Assembly: GCA_900546495.1 (NCBI GenBank)
Contig: URDN01000023.1
Span: 1 to 40,500 of the forward strand
Length of the DNA: 40,500 bases
Reading direction: 5' to 3'
Source: an uncultured Lachnospiraceae bacterium
GTDB lineage: Bacteria > Bacillota > Clostridia > Lachnospirales > Lachnospiraceae
Shown: piece after piece, positions 25,010-34,584 of the stretch
Numbering within the stretch: position 1 is the first letter of the stretch
Layout of the letters: each line of letters opens with the position of its first letter
Program-made: the position numbers and the translations under genes
The notes under the pieces: generated by a model
What the model was told of the DNA's origin: nothing
The model's database searches: none
The model's input: only the letters and a program-made list of their open reading frames with translations

Positions 25010-26436
25010 GTTCTTTCCTCCCATTTTCTGCATGCTTTCACAAAATTTGCTGCAAATGACGGATTAGAATAATAATACAGATGCGGAAATCCTGCCGCAT
25101 GCGTCCCAGATGCCTGCATACAATCCCATCCGCGCTTCCGCCGTGGCTTTTGCGCCCGGAACGCATCGCCGTTTTCACTGCTGTCAAAATAGTGAAATTC
25201 ATGGGCGCGGATTGTCTCTCCCGCTTCTCCTAAAATCTGCGCTTTTTGCGCCGTCAGCTCCACATAGCCAAACCGCCCCAGTTTTCCGGTATAAAACGCA
25301 TGTCCTGACAAAACGCCAACCATCTGCCAGCGCTCTTTTTTCATATCCTCCATCGTCTCATGCAGATACATAAAACCACCACACTCTGCCAGATACGGCA
25401 TGCCAGCGTCAACCTGACCGCGAATACTCTCTTTCATTGTCTCATTTTCACTGAGCTGCTTTGCATACAATTCCGGATAACCACCGCCGATCAACAATCC
25501 ATGCAGATTCTCCGGCAATTTTGCATCATGCAATGGGGAAAAAGGAACGATCTGTGCTCCCATCGCTCTTAGCAGATCCAGATTATCTTCATAATAAAAA
25601 CAAAACGCTTCATCTCTGGCGACTCCGATGCGAACCGAATGCTGCGCCTGACTTTTATTCTGTTCCTTTCCGCTTTTTTTACAGTTCTCCGTTGCCGTTA
25701 CCTGCAGCTCCGGGTAAAAATCTTCCATACACTGTTCCTGCAGCATGGGCGCACCTGCTGCCACTGTTAAAATTTTTTCCAGATCCAGCGTTTTTTCCAG
25801 AATTTCTGCCAGTTTTTCAATCCGCTCCTGCAGATCCGTCATTTCTGCCGGTGTCACCAATCCCAGATGACGGCTTTCGATGACACATTCTGTCACCTTT
25901 GGCACGTATCCAAGCACCGGGATCTTACAATTTTCTTCAATCAGCGGACGCAGATCCTCACACATCACCTCTGACGTCTGATTTAAGATCACTCCACAGA
26001 TATGAGACTGTTTCTCCATCTGCAAAAATCCCCGGATCAGTGCCACCACAGACCGGCTCATTCCACGCATATTTACCACCAGAATCACCGGTGTGTCCGT
26101 AATATCTGCCAGATTCCATGACGAAGCCTGTGTTGTAATCCCTGCCACACCGTCATAAAATCCCATAACACCTTCCACGACTGCCAGATCTGCCTGTGCC
26201 GCATTTTTGCAAAACAGTGCCTTGGTCAGCTCCCGACCGGTAAAAAAAGAATCCAGATTTCTGGAAGGAATGCCAAGCACCTGTGTATGAAACAATGGAT
26301 CGATATAGTCCGGTCCACATTTAAAAGACACCGGGTGCAGACCTCTGTTTTTGAACGCCTGCAGTAAACCACAGGTGATCAGTGTTTTTCCACTTCCGCT
26401 TGCCGGCGCTGCCAGCATAATACGTGGTATCTTCAT
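25006..26436 (-). CDS. cbiA: Cobyrinate a,c-diamide synthase
   Basis: A 476-residue glutamine amidotransferase that amidates the a and c side chains of cobyrinate. The ATP-binding N-terminus has A-P-A-S-G-S-G-K-T-L at 10-19 and V-V-E-G-V-M-G-F-Y-D-G. The C-terminal glutaminase domain has the nucleophile in L-A-E-C-G-G-F-M-Y-L and G-G-G-Y-P-E. A polar linker with N-C-K-K-S-G-K-E-Q-N-K-S separates the domains and is longer than usual. It overlaps both neighbours by four bases (cbiJ-E-T upstream, cobT downstream), so translation is likely coupled through all three. Confidence 0.96.
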   Translation of the reverse strand: MKIPRIMLAAPASGSGKTLITCGLLQAFKNRGLHPVSFKCGPDYIDPLFHTQVLGIPSRNLDSFFTGRELTKALFCKNAAQADLAVVEGVMGFYDGVAGITTQASSWNLADITDTPVILVVNMRGMSRSVVALIRGFLQMEKQSHICGVILNQTSEVMCEDLRPLIEENCKIPVLGYVPKVTECVIESRHLGLVTPAEMTDLQERIEKLAEILEKTLDLEKILTVAAGAPMLQEQCMEDFYPELQVTATENCKKSGKEQNKSQAQHSVRIGVARDEAFCFYYEDNLDLLRAMGAQIVPFSPLHDAKLPENLHGLLIGGGYPELYAKQLSENETMKESIRGQVDAGMPYLAECGGFMYLHETMEDMKKERWQMVGVLSGHAFYTGKLGRFGYVELTAQKAQILGEAGETIRAHEFHYFDSSENGDAFRAQKPRRKRGWDCMQASGTHAAGFPHLYYYSNPSFAANFVKACRKWEERT

Positions 26437-28589
26437 ATGTTTTTTCCTCCAAAAGCAATCACATACACCGGATTTTGTCCCATCATCATATGATAATGTC
26501 CCAGAAGCTTTGATTTTGCGATCGTAACCGCTGTGATCTCTGCATCTTTGATTTCCAGTTTCTGAAGCAGTCCTGTGATTTCTGCCAGCGATTCCAGTGC
26601 AATACAGTTGATCACAATACGGATCTGTGGATTTAATGTCCGCAATTTTGTGATAATCTCCCGCATATTTCCACCGGTTCCGCCCAAAAATGCGTGGGTT
26701 GGCACTTCCAGTCCCTGCATTGCCTCCGGCGCTTTTCCATACACGATCTGTACATTCGGGATCTGAAACTTCTTCTGATTTTCCCGGATCAGCTCCACCG
26801 CCTCGTCTTTTTGTTCTATGGCATACACGCAGCCTTCCGGGATCATCCGCGCCATTTCGATAGAAACAGAACCGGTTCCGGCACCGATATCATACACAAC
26901 AGAATCCCGGCGAAGCTGCATTTTTGACACGGAAATACTTCGCACTTCCTCTTTTGTCATCGGGACTTTTCCTCTGATAAATTCTTCGTCCGTAATACCA
27001 TGCGTTACCACCAAATCATCCGCGGACTGTTTCTGAAGCAGTGCCACACTGACACCCTCCGTCTGATAATCCAGAAACTGTTCCGGTGCCGCCGTTGTAA
27101 TCTGTTCCTGCGGATAACTGAGATCTGTTCCTACCGACATTGTAACCTGACCCAAACCATAATCCACCAGTTCAGTGGCAAGCTGACGAATGCTCTCAGC
27201 TCCGGAAGCCAGCGTAAACACTTTTTCATTTCTGCTCAGCGCCGCAATAATATTTGCCCTTCGTCCATGGATACTCATTAGTTTCATATCGTCCCAGGAT
27301 GTATGCAGTTTTGATGCAAAATACACTGCACTGGAAATGCCACAAAGCAGCTGAACCTCCATTTCCGGCAGCGCGTCCACCAGCTTCTTTGCACCACTGT
27401 AAAACCCAACATCTCCGGACAGAGCAATCACGATGTTGCCATATTCCTCATGTGAGTAGATATACTCCACAATCTGCTGACTTAAGTACATAGGTACCAT
27501 CGGTTTTTCGGTATCTAAAACCTGCTCCACCGTTGTCAGCATACGCTTTGCCCCAATAATACAGTCTGCCTGATTGCAGGCGCGAACACCCTCCACTGTC
27601 ATGTTTTCTGTTGCACCCATTCCAATGCCAAGCAGCGTCACTTTTCTGCGTGTCTCTGCCTTTTTTCCCAGTTTGCAGCTACTTAACTTTTTAACTTTTT
27701 CAACTGCTTCTGAAACATTCAAACTGTTATCTTTCTCTGCATGTGCCTCATCTGCATGACAAGTTTCTTTTCCTTGATCTTTTTGCACTTTATTCTTCAG
27801 ATTGAAAACAGTCTCTCGTGCACTTAATATCTGCTCCTGAATCTCCTCCAATGAAAATCCCTGTTCCTGCACCGGACGGCGGATAACTACACAAACTGCT
27901 CCGGCTTCTTTCGCTGCCTCCGCTTTCTGTGCAAAACCACCTGCACTTCCGGATTCCTTTGTCAGCAGAAACTTTGCCTGCACTTCCCGCAGCATTGCCA
28001 CATTCAGCTCCTTGGAAAACGGTCCCTGCATACAGATCAACTGCTTTTTACTTAATCCAAGTGCTTCTGCCAAAGGAAAAATCTCCGGCTGTGGAAGTAC
28101 CCTTGCATACAAGCGCTCCCTGTCAGAAATCCGCTCTGCTACCATCGGCAACTCTTTCATTCCCGTTGTCAGAAAAATCCGCCCACTCTGTGTTTCCAGC
28201 CATTCTGCTGCTGATTCACAATCCGGAAATGTCACCAGATCCGAAAATGCAGATAAATCAATCTGTCCACGTAGCAGACGCACATAACGCATCCCTGTTT
28301 TTTCACAGGCAGTCCGAATATTTTTCGTCACTTCTGCCGCATGTGGATGTGTGGCATCGATTACTGCCCGAAAAGACGCTCCGAACCGTTCCTGTATGTA
28401 GTTTTCCATTTCCGGTTCCGTCATTCTGCCGGTATGCACCTGAATATAATCCGTTGCCGCAAGCAATTCTTCTCCATATTCGGTTGCCACACAAATCTCC
28501 GCACAGATCTGATGATCCTGCAAAAATTCTGCCAGCTTCCGTCCTTCGCTTGTTCCGGCAAAAATCAGGTATTCCACATGTTTTTTCAT
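26433..28589 (-). CDS. cbiJET: Three-domain fusion: CbiJ reductase, CbiE and CbiT methyltransferases
   Basis: A 718-residue protein. Residues 1-258 are cobalt-precorrin-6A reductase (F-A-G-T-S-E-G-R-K-L-A near residue 10, D-A-T-H-P-H-A at 78-84, T-T-G-M-K-E-L). A polar linker covers 262-314. Residues 315-520 are CbiE, the C5 methyltransferase (L-L-G-I-G-M-G; A-L-S-G-D-V-G-F-Y-S-G). Residues 525-718 are CbiT, the C15 methyltransferase and decarboxylase (D-I-G-A-G-T-G-S at 567-574; L-G-G-T-G-G-N-M). Together these perform three consecutive steps from cobalt-precorrin-6A to -8. CbiE-CbiT fusion equals CobL and is common; adding CbiJ at the front is less so. Overlaps cbiH and cbiA by four bases each. 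No internal stop. Confidence 0.95.
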   Translation of the reverse strand: MKKHVEYLIFAGTSEGRKLAEFLQDHQICAEICVATEYGEELLAATDYIQVHTGRMTEPEMENYIQERFGASFRAVIDATHPHAAEVTKNIRTACEKTGMRYVRLLRGQIDLSAFSDLVTFPDCESAAEWLETQSGRIFLTTGMKELPMVAERISDRERLYARVLPQPEIFPLAEALGLSKKQLICMQGPFSKELNVAMLREVQAKFLLTKESGSAGGFAQKAEAAKEAGAVCVVIRRPVQEQGFSLEEIQEQILSARETVFNLKNKVQKDQGKETCHADEAHAEKDNSLNVSEAVEKVKKLSSCKLGKKAETRRKVTLLGIGMGATENMTVEGVRACNQADCIIGAKRMLTTVEQVLDTEKPMVPMYLSQQIVEYIYSHEEYGNIVIALSGDVGFYSGAKKLVDALPEMEVQLLCGISSAVYFASKLHTSWDDMKLMSIHGRRANIIAALSRNEKVFTLASGAESIRQLATELVDYGLGQVTMSVGTDLSYPQEQITTAAPEQFLDYQTEGVSVALLQKQSADDLVVTHGITDEEFIRGKVPMTKEEVRSISVSKMQLRRDSVVYDIGAGTGSVSIEMARMIPEGCVYAIEQKDEAVELIRENQKKFQIPNVQIVYGKAPEAMQGLEVPTHAFLGGTGGNMREIITKLRTLNPQIRIVINCIALESLAEITGLLQKLEIKDAEITAVTIAKSKLLGHYHMMMGQNPVYVIAFGGKNI

Positions 28590-29314
28590 ATCCCATATCC
28601 TCTTGGAGTCACCATTGCCCCATTCATCTCTTTTGTCTGGGAATTACCAATAAATACAGTCGTAAACATATCCACTTTTGCATTTCGAAGTTCTCCCAGC
28701 GTATAAATATGCTTCTGTTCGCCTTCCCTGCCAATATTACTTACCGTCGCACAGACCAGACTTTCCGGTTGATATTTCAGGATCAGATCACAGGCTTTCT
28801 GCAGGTAATCATGCCGCTTTTTGCTGGACGGATTGTACAGACAGATAACAAAATCTGCTTCCGCCGCTGCCAGCAGGCGTTTTTCAATTTTCTCCCATGG
28901 AGTCAGAAGGTCACTGAGACTGATCACCGCAAAATCATGGATCAGCGGTGCGCCAAGTACGGAAGCTCCGCCGATCGCTGCTGTCACTCCCGGCACGCAT
29001 TCCACTTCTACCTCCGGATATTCTTCTCCGATTTCCAGCATCAGACCGCTCATACCGTACACACCGGCATCTCCGCTGCAGATCATCGCTGTTTTTTTTC
29101 CGGCATTGGCAGTCTCAAATGCCATACGGCAGCGCTCCACTTCCTGTTTCATCGGTGTGGTTAAGAATTCCTTTCTTGCAAAGTGCTCCCGCACCAGATC
29201 CACATACACCGTATAACCGATGATGACCTCACAGTTTTCCAGTACTTTCACTGCACGGATCGTCATCTGTTCATAAGCGCCCGGTCCAATTCCTACTACA
29301 TATATCTTCTTCAA
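28586..29314 (-). CDS. cbiH: Cobalt-precorrin-3 C17-methyltransferase
   Basis: A 242-residue SAM-dependent methyltransferase that methylates C17 and contracts the ring, forming the delta-lactone of cobalt-precorrin-4. It shows the family N-terminus V-V-G-I-G-P-G-A-Y-E-Q-M-T, the G-Y-T-V-Y-V motif, the S-G-D-A-G-V-Y-G-M signature, P-G-V-T-A-A and N-P-S-S-K-K-R. Length is normal and there is no extra ferredoxin-type domain as in some CobJ relatives. The next gene upstream, cbiG, opens the lactone it creates; the gap is 43 bp. Confidence 0.96.
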   Translation of the reverse strand: MKKIYVVGIGPGAYEQMTIRAVKVLENCEVIIGYTVYVDLVREHFARKEFLTTPMKQEVERCRMAFETANAGKKTAMICSGDAGVYGMSGLMLEIGEEYPEVEVECVPGVTAAIGGASVLGAPLIHDFAVISLSDLLTPWEKIEKRLLAAAEADFVICLYNPSSKKRHDYLQKACDLILKYQPESLVCATVSNIGREGEQKHIYTLGELRNAKVDMFTTVFIGNSQTKEMNGAMVTPRGYGI

Positions 29315-29357
29315 TGTTGTTTCCTCTCCATCAATAAAACTATAATAGTGTTTCCTA

Positions 29358-30440
29358 TTACAACAGTAATGCGATCATTGCCACTGTCACGCCATTTTCT
29401 GCCTGTTTATGGCAGATCCAGCATGGTTGCTTCTGCGCTTCCTCTGGCAATGCTGCTACTGCCGCGCGTTCACACACATTTCCGACTCCTGTCGTTTTCT
29501 TCACAAATTTCGACTCCACAAAGGTTCCCGGAACCTGCTGCAATTCCTCTGTCGAAAACGTTTCAAAAGGAAGCTTCCATAATTCTGCCAACCGCAAAAT
29601 TCCTGCTTCTTCTGCTTTCAGATCAATGGAAACCAGTTTTGCAATACTCTCCTGGGCAACGTGATAGTTTTTCAACACCTGCCGCACCTGCGTTTCCAAT
29701 TCTACCGGATCTTTACCTCTCCGGCAGCCGATGCCAAGAATCACCCGTTTGGGAACAAACCGAAGTACGTTTTTCTGCCAGTGATCGTATACCGAAACAA
29801 CGATTCCTGCAATCGGTTCCGCTGCCCTTCTTTTGATCACTCCCTGAAAAGAATCTTTCGATGAGGATAAATTTAATTCTTTTGGCAGGTTTTCTATCTG
29901 TATATCTTCTACATAAAACGGTAATTTTTCTCCGGCTACAATCGCTGCCGCCGCATGTTTTGCCAGTGTCAGGTCTGCGATCTGCCATCCCTGCTGCTTT
30001 GCCCACACATCCACAGCCAGATGTTCATTCACATCCGAAGCCGTGGTGATCACCGGATCTGCCTGCAGCTTCTGTGCCAAAAACAACGTCCACTCATTTC
30101 CACCGCCCAGATGTCCGGACAATAACGAAATAATATGTTTTCCCTGTTCATCTGCCACCAAAACTGCCGGATCCGTACATTTATTGTTTACAAACGGTGC
30201 GATGGTCCGCACAGCAATACCGCATGCTCCAATAAAAATCAGCACTTCCGACTGTTCAAAAACTTCACCACACCATTTTTTCAAGCCATCAGCCACTGTG
30301 CAAACCTCCGCATGCCGCTCCGCAACCTGCTTTTTGCCACTATATAAAAAAACTTCTCCCCGCTCCTGCAAACAATCCTTCATTTTACAGGACAGCTGAT
30401 ATCCGTTTTCTGTAAAAGAAATAATTCTGACAATATCCAT
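29358..30440 (-). CDS. cbiG: Cobalt-precorrin-5A hydrolase
   Basis: A 360-residue enzyme that opens the delta-lactone and releases acetaldehyde. The N-terminal region has F-I-G-A-C-G-I-A-V-R-T-I-A-P and S-L-L-S-G-H-L-G-G-G-N. The C-terminal CobE-like domain has G-I-G-C-R-R-G-K and S-I-D-L-K-A-E-E. Start choice: a frame start at 30473 exists, but a GGAG site just before ATG 30440 (M-D-I-V-R-I-I-S-F-T) fits better. Placed between cbiF and cbiH, matching consecutive steps. Confidence 0.94.
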   Translation of the reverse strand: MDIVRIISFTENGYQLSCKMKDCLQERGEVFLYSGKKQVAERHAEVCTVADGLKKWCGEVFEQSEVLIFIGACGIAVRTIAPFVNNKCTDPAVLVADEQGKHIISLLSGHLGGGNEWTLFLAQKLQADPVITTASDVNEHLAVDVWAKQQGWQIADLTLAKHAAAAIVAGEKLPFYVEDIQIENLPKELNLSSSKDSFQGVIKRRAAEPIAGIVVSVYDHWQKNVLRFVPKRVILGIGCRRGKDPVELETQVRQVLKNYHVAQESIAKLVSIDLKAEEAGILRLAELWKLPFETFSTEELQQVPGTFVESKFVKKTTGVGNVCERAAVAALPEEAQKQPCWICHKQAENGVTVAMIALLL

Positions 30441-30504
30441 GCTATCTCCACGTTTTACTCTCATTTGACTCAACGATTCTACTTAACATCATTTCTGCCA
30501 AGTC

Positions 30505-31293
30505 CTATTTTTCCTTGACTTCATTTGGATTAATTTCACTTTTTGCTTTCCGGTATTCGGTAGAAAAATTCGGATTGTACAGTTCTGATCTGGCATAATT
30601 ACTATGGGTAACTGCTTCTCCGATGATCATTAACGCCGTTTTCGTAATGTTATGCTCCTTCGCGGTCTGTGCCAGTGTTCCCACCGTACAGATATATTTT
30701 TCTTCTTCCTTCCAGGTTGCCTTGTATACAATCGCTGCCGGAGTTTCTGCCGTATAACCGCCTGCGATCAGCTCTCCGGAAAGTTCCTCCAGCAATCCAG
30801 TGCTCAGAAAAACAACCATCGTTGCCTGATGCGCCGCAAAAGAAGCAATGCTCTCCCGTTCCGGAACCGGTGTCCGTCCCGCCATGCGGGTGATGATTGC
30901 ACTCTGGGAAACACCCGGCAGTGTATATTCCAGATTTAATGCGGAAGCCGCACCGCAAAAAGCACTGACACCCGGACAGCTCGCGTAGGCAATCCCTTTT
31001 TCATCCAGTCGATCCATCTGTTCACGAATCGCGCCGTAAATACATGGATCACCTGTATGCAAACGAACCGTCATTTTTCCCGCTGCTTCCGCTTTTTCCA
31101 TCACTTCCAGTACTTCCTCCAGTGTCATCGTGGCACTGTTAAAAACCATACATCCTTCTTTTTTATAGTCCAAAAGTTCAGGATTAACCAGTGATCCCGC
31201 ATAAATGATCACATCCGCCCGTTCCAGAAGATTTTTTCCTCGTACGGTGATCAGATCTGCCGCACCACTTCCTGCTCCAACAAAATAAACCAT
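30505..31293 (-). CDS. cbiF: Cobalt-precorrin-4 C11-methyltransferase
   Basis: A 262-residue SAM-dependent methyltransferase acting on C11. It begins V-Y-F-V-G-A-G-S-G-A-A-D-L-I-T-V-R-G, followed by Y-A-G-S-L-V-N-P-E, H-T-G-D-P-C-I-Y-G-A, C-P-G-V-S-A-F and S-Q-S-A-I-I-T-R-M-A-G-R-T-P-V-P, all standard for CobM/CbiF. Start choice: the frame extends upstream to 31416, but that stretch overlaps cbiD in another frame. ATG 31293, with AGGAG just upstream, fits the family start. It lies 22 bases after the cbiD stop. Confidence 0.96.
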   Translation of the reverse strand: MVYFVGAGSGAADLITVRGKNLLERADVIIYAGSLVNPELLDYKKEGCMVFNSATMTLEEVLEVMEKAEAAGKMTVRLHTGDPCIYGAIREQMDRLDEKGIAYASCPGVSAFCGAASALNLEYTLPGVSQSAIITRMAGRTPVPERESIASFAAHQATMVVFLSTGLLEELSGELIAGGYTAETPAAIVYKATWKEEEKYICTVGTLAQTAKEHNITKTALMIIGEAVTHSNYARSELYNPNFSTEYRKAKSEINPNEVKEK

Positions 31294-31315
31294 GCTTTTT
31301 CTCCTGTTATCTATT

Positions 31316-32620
31316 TTATAACTTTTGTTGCTGCAACTGTTCCAGTAATTTTTCCACCAGAGACGTTCTTCCAAGTTCTCCATGTGCATTGCTGTACAGC
31401 ACCGCTCCGATTTCAAGCCGTTCCTGTGCCCGGTGATTCAGATAATATTCCACTTTTTCTATGATGATCTGCATCGTCTGTGCCCAGTATGGTGTTTCTT
31501 TCAAAATGCTCAATCCCTCATCGGTGGTTACTGCCGCAAGGATTCGATTTGCCGTATCCGCATCCGCTCCCGCCCGCAACGCACATGCTGTCATGATCTC
31601 CATCCGGGCATCTGCCTCTCTGGAATGAGTATTCATAATTCCGCCTGCCACTTTGATAAACTTGCCGATATGAGCCACAAACAAAACACCTTTCAAGCCC
31701 ATATTTACAGCAAAATCAATGGTCTGTCCGACATAATTGCTGCATTTTACCGCTTCCTCTGACTCAAACGGAAAATTTCCGGACAGATACTGCAAGCCAT
31801 AATTCCCCGGTGCGATCAGCAGATACTTCCGGTCTCCCGTGGCTTTCTGTTTCATCTCTACCTGAATGCTGGAAATCAGCGCCTGCTCACTCATCGGCTC
31901 CACAATGCCACTGGTTCCAAGGATTGAGATGCCGCCCTGGATGCCAAGCCGCGGATTGAAGGTTTTCTCTGCCACCACAGCTCCATTTGGAACCGAAATG
32001 CACACTTCTACACCTTCCGTATAGTGATATTTTTCACAAACTGCCTGTACCTCTTTTGTAATCATTTCCCGTGGCACCCTGTTGATTGCAGGTACACCGA
32101 CGGGCTGTTCCAGTCCCGGAAGTGTCACGATGCCGACTCCTTCCCCGGCAGTAATACCTACTACGGCAACATGTTTCTTATCGTTATCACATTCTTCGAT
32201 CCACGCTTGCTGTCTGTCTTTTTTGCCATCCACCGCTGCTGCAGCCACTCCTTTTGATGTATCTTGCAGATCTGCTTTTGCACTCCGCTGATACTTCTGA
32301 CAGATTACCTCTGCCTCCTGTCGCTCACATAATGTCACATTTGCATAGATACGCAGTCCAGATGTCACATCCGGATCGTCACCGCCATCCTTTTGAATGG
32401 CGCAGGAGCACGATTTCTGACCACATTTTGCATCCAGGACTTCCAGATACAACGTGATTCCATTCGGAGTCAGTAACTCCACCACCGGAACATCCTTTCC
32501 TGAAAAAAGCATCTCTGCCGCTGCTTTGGCTGCTGCTGCCGCACTGCTTCCTGTGGTGTATCCAAACCGCATTTTTTTATTATCTTTTATCACAAAATAA
32601 TTTTCCAGACCATTTTTCAT
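31316..32620 (-). CDS. cbiD: Cobalt-precorrin-5B C1-methyltransferase
   Basis: A 434-residue methyltransferase that methylates C1 in the anaerobic route and is diagnostic for it. It carries R-F-G-Y-T-T-G-S-S-A-A-A-A-A-K-A at 18-33, K-D-G-G-D-D-P-D-V-T at 77-86, G-E-G-V-G-I-V-T, N-P/R-V-P-R-E-M-I, L-G-T-S-G-I-V-E-P-M-S and H-I-G-K. It is longer than the usual 360-380 because residues about 99-150 form a polar insertion (Q-K-Y-Q-R-S-A to N-D-K-K-H) between conserved strands. The start follows the LysR gene by about 140 bp. Confidence 0.96.
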   Translation of the reverse strand: MKNGLENYFVIKDNKKMRFGYTTGSSAAAAAKAAAEMLFSGKDVPVVELLTPNGITLYLEVLDAKCGQKSCSCAIQKDGGDDPDVTSGLRIYANVTLCERQEAEVICQKYQRSAKADLQDTSKGVAAAAVDGKKDRQQAWIEECDNDKKHVAVVGITAGEGVGIVTLPGLEQPVGVPAINRVPREMITKEVQAVCEKYHYTEGVEVCISVPNGAVVAEKTFNPRLGIQGGISILGTSGIVEPMSEQALISSIQVEMKQKATGDRKYLLIAPGNYGLQYLSGNFPFESEEAVKCSNYVGQTIDFAVNMGLKGVLFVAHIGKFIKVAGGIMNTHSREADARMEIMTACALRAGADADTANRILAAVTTDEGLSILKETPYWAQTMQIIIEKVEYYLNHRAQERLEIGAVLYSNAHGELGRTSLVEKLLEQLQQQKL

Positions 32621-32759
32621 ATTTTATGCACCATTCTGCCTGTTCTGATCACAAGATTTTCGTTCCTCTGTTTTCTATCAGCTATCATACAGTTCTTCTG
32701 TCGCTATCATATTTTGTTTTATCTTATCTACTGCATTAAGCTGATTTCCAGCAAATATC

Positions 32760-33683
32760 TCACAATTCTTCTGGCAATTCTCCCTGTACACTCTGAGTCG
32801 TTTCCAAAAACGGCAAAATCTTCTCCAGAGACGGATTGTCCGCATCCGGACGCCATGCCGCAATAATCTCAATCGTATCCTCTGGTCCGCCAAAAGGAAC
32901 CGCTGCCAGACGCCCGCGTGTCTGCATTGGAATCGTTAAATATGCTGGCAGAATCGTCACACCCATATTGGCAGACAACATCAGCAAAATAGTTTCCACA
33001 TCTTCGATCTTTGCAACCACATTCGGGTGATAACCGCATTTCCAGAATTTTTCGATAATCTTTCTTTCCTCACCGATCTCACTGTCCGGTGTACAGGCAA
33101 GGATCAGGTTCTCATCCTTTAAATCCCGCCGTGTCACGTACTGCTTCTGCGCCAGAATATGTGTCCGCGGAAATACCGCATTCATACGATCCTCACCGAT
33201 TTTTCGGACAACCACATCTTTATAATAACGTTCCTCAAACATCGGCATCAGCACCAGATCCAAATCCCCTTTTTTCAGAGATTTCAGCAGCATGGATGGA
33301 CTCTGATTCACAAATTTCATTGCAATATTCGGATATTTTTCATTGAATGCCTGAATTTTTTCTGCCATTCCCGTATTTCCGATACCAATGGAAAAACCAA
33401 TATCCAAAGAACCGATAACACCACTGGATGCCTCTCTGGTTCGCTCGATCGCAGTCTCCATCCGCTTCAACAGCAAATTGGCTTCCTGCAAAAACACCTT
33501 TCCTGCCGGAGTCAGCACAACTTTCTTTTTAGTTCGTTCAAACAGACTGACACCAAGCTGTTCCTCCAGCGCCTTGATCTGCTGAGTGACTGCCGTCTGT
33601 GACACGTACATTGACTCTGCCGCCTTTGTAAAATTCAATTCATGCGCTACCGCAAGAAAATACTCCAATTGTCTGCTGTTCAT
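32760..33683 (-). CDS. LysR family transcriptional regulator
   Basis: A 307-residue regulator with the LysR winged helix at residues 1-60 (Q-L-E-Y-F-L-A-V-A, F-T-K-A-A-E-S-M-Y-V-S-Q-T-A-V-T-Q-Q, L-E-E-Q-L-G-V-S-L-F-E-R). The C-terminal half resembles a periplasmic-binding-protein-like effector domain, but the ligand cannot be read. It lies inside the cobamide cluster in the same direction, between the aldolase (134-bp gap) and cbiD. It may therefore control the aldolase, cbiD onward, or a distant target. Start choice: ATG 33683, with G-rich sequence upstream, matches the family; 33707 is the alternative. A weak promoter-like TTGACT (33750-33745) lies upstream. Confidence 0.88.
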   Translation of the reverse strand: MNSRQLEYFLAVAHELNFTKAAESMYVSQTAVTQQIKALEEQLGVSLFERTKKKVVLTPAGKVFLQEANLLLKRMETAIERTREASSGVIGSLDIGFSIGIGNTGMAEKIQAFNEKYPNIAMKFVNQSPSMLLKSLKKGDLDLVLMPMFEERYYKDVVVRKIGEDRMNAVFPRTHILAQKQYVTRRDLKDENLILACTPDSEIGEERKIIEKFWKCGYHPNVVAKIEDVETILLMLSANMGVTILPAYLTIPMQTRGRLAAVPFGGPEDTIEIIAAWRPDADNPSLEKILPFLETTQSVQGELPEEL

Positions 33684-33817
33684 GCTTTCTTCCCACCCCT
33701 TTTTCATTTTTAACTCACAGTTTCTATTTTTACGAAACCTGACAAGTCAAATATTCTTCCTCTGTGCCTTTCCTCATTTCAGCAGGAAGTATTATTTTTT
33801 CTCCATCCTAACTGCTC

Positions 33818-34522
33818 TTATTGTTCTTCTTCCGGTTTGTTATATTTCACATAACCCGGATGTCTGCCCGGAATCTTATATCCGTTCTGGCGCAGATCCA
33901 TCAGTGCATTAATTTTGTCCTCTGGCATATCCGGTGCGCCGCCAAGCAAATGGATATATAAAGAAGTCTTTGCAAACATTTCCAGTGATTCCATGCGGAA
34001 ATATGCTCTGGTCAGACTTTCTCCAACCGTCAGTGCACCATGATGTGCCAGCAAAATCGCATCATGCTCCTGTAAAAACGGAGCAATGGAATCCGGTACT
34101 TCGTCCGTGGACGGCTGTGCATACGGTGCTACCGGAACTGCCCCCAGATTTACAATATTTTCCATGGTCTGATAGCCATCCAATGCGCGGCCCATAGATG
34201 CATAACTGGTTGCAACCGGAGGATGTGCATGCACAACTGCCTTCACATCTTCCCGCTCTGCATAACAGCGAAAATGCATTTTCATCTCAGAAGAAGGTTT
34301 GTATCCTTCTGCCGCAGAGATCACGCTGCCATCTGCTGCCAGATGTACCAGAATCTCCGGTGTCATCGCCGCTTTGCTCACGCCGGAAGGAGTGCACAAA
34401 AAAGTTCCGTCCGCCAGTTTTACGGATACGTTTCCGTCATTTGCTGCCACGATCCCGCGCTGCCACATTTTATGACATACATCACAGATTTCTTCCCGTT
34501 CTTTCATTGCATTTAATTCCAT
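33818..34522 (-). CDS. Class II aldolase/adducin family protein
   Basis: A 234-residue zinc-dependent sugar-phosphate aldolase-type protein. Seen are N-D-G-N-V-S-V-K (phosphate binding), T-P-S-G-V-S-K, the acidic residue in S-S-E-M-K-M-H, zinc ligands in V-H-A-H-P-P, and H-H-G-A-L-T. These fit L-fuculose-phosphate or 5-deoxyribulose-phosphate aldolases and MtnB relatives. Placement within the cobamide cluster, 62 bp after cbiL-cbiK, is odd. It might handle 5-deoxyadenosine-derived sugars from B12 or SAM chemistry, but that is inference. Start: ATG 34522 has AGAGGA nine bases upstream; 34540 is an alternative. Confidence 0.82.
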   Translation of the reverse strand: MELNAMKEREEICDVCHKMWQRGIVAANDGNVSVKLADGTFLCTPSGVSKAAMTPEILVHLAADGSVISAAEGYKPSSEMKMHFRCYAEREDVKAVVHAHPPVATSYASMGRALDGYQTMENIVNLGAVPVAPYAQPSTDEVPDSIAPFLQEHDAILLAHHGALTVGESLTRAYFRMESLEMFAKTSLYIHLLGGAPDMPEDKINALMDLRQNGYKIPGRHPGYVKYNKPEEEQ

Positions 34523-34584
34523 TTCTATAAATCCTCTCATTTTTTCATTTCTGCCCTACAGTATAGCACAAATCCTTCTGTATC

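Noticed and set aside
27929..29164. 411-residue plus-strand frame across cbiJET and cbiH
   Set aside because: It is the longest antisense frame in the window but reads His/Pro/Ser-rich translation of the opposite strand and crosses two well-supported genes.
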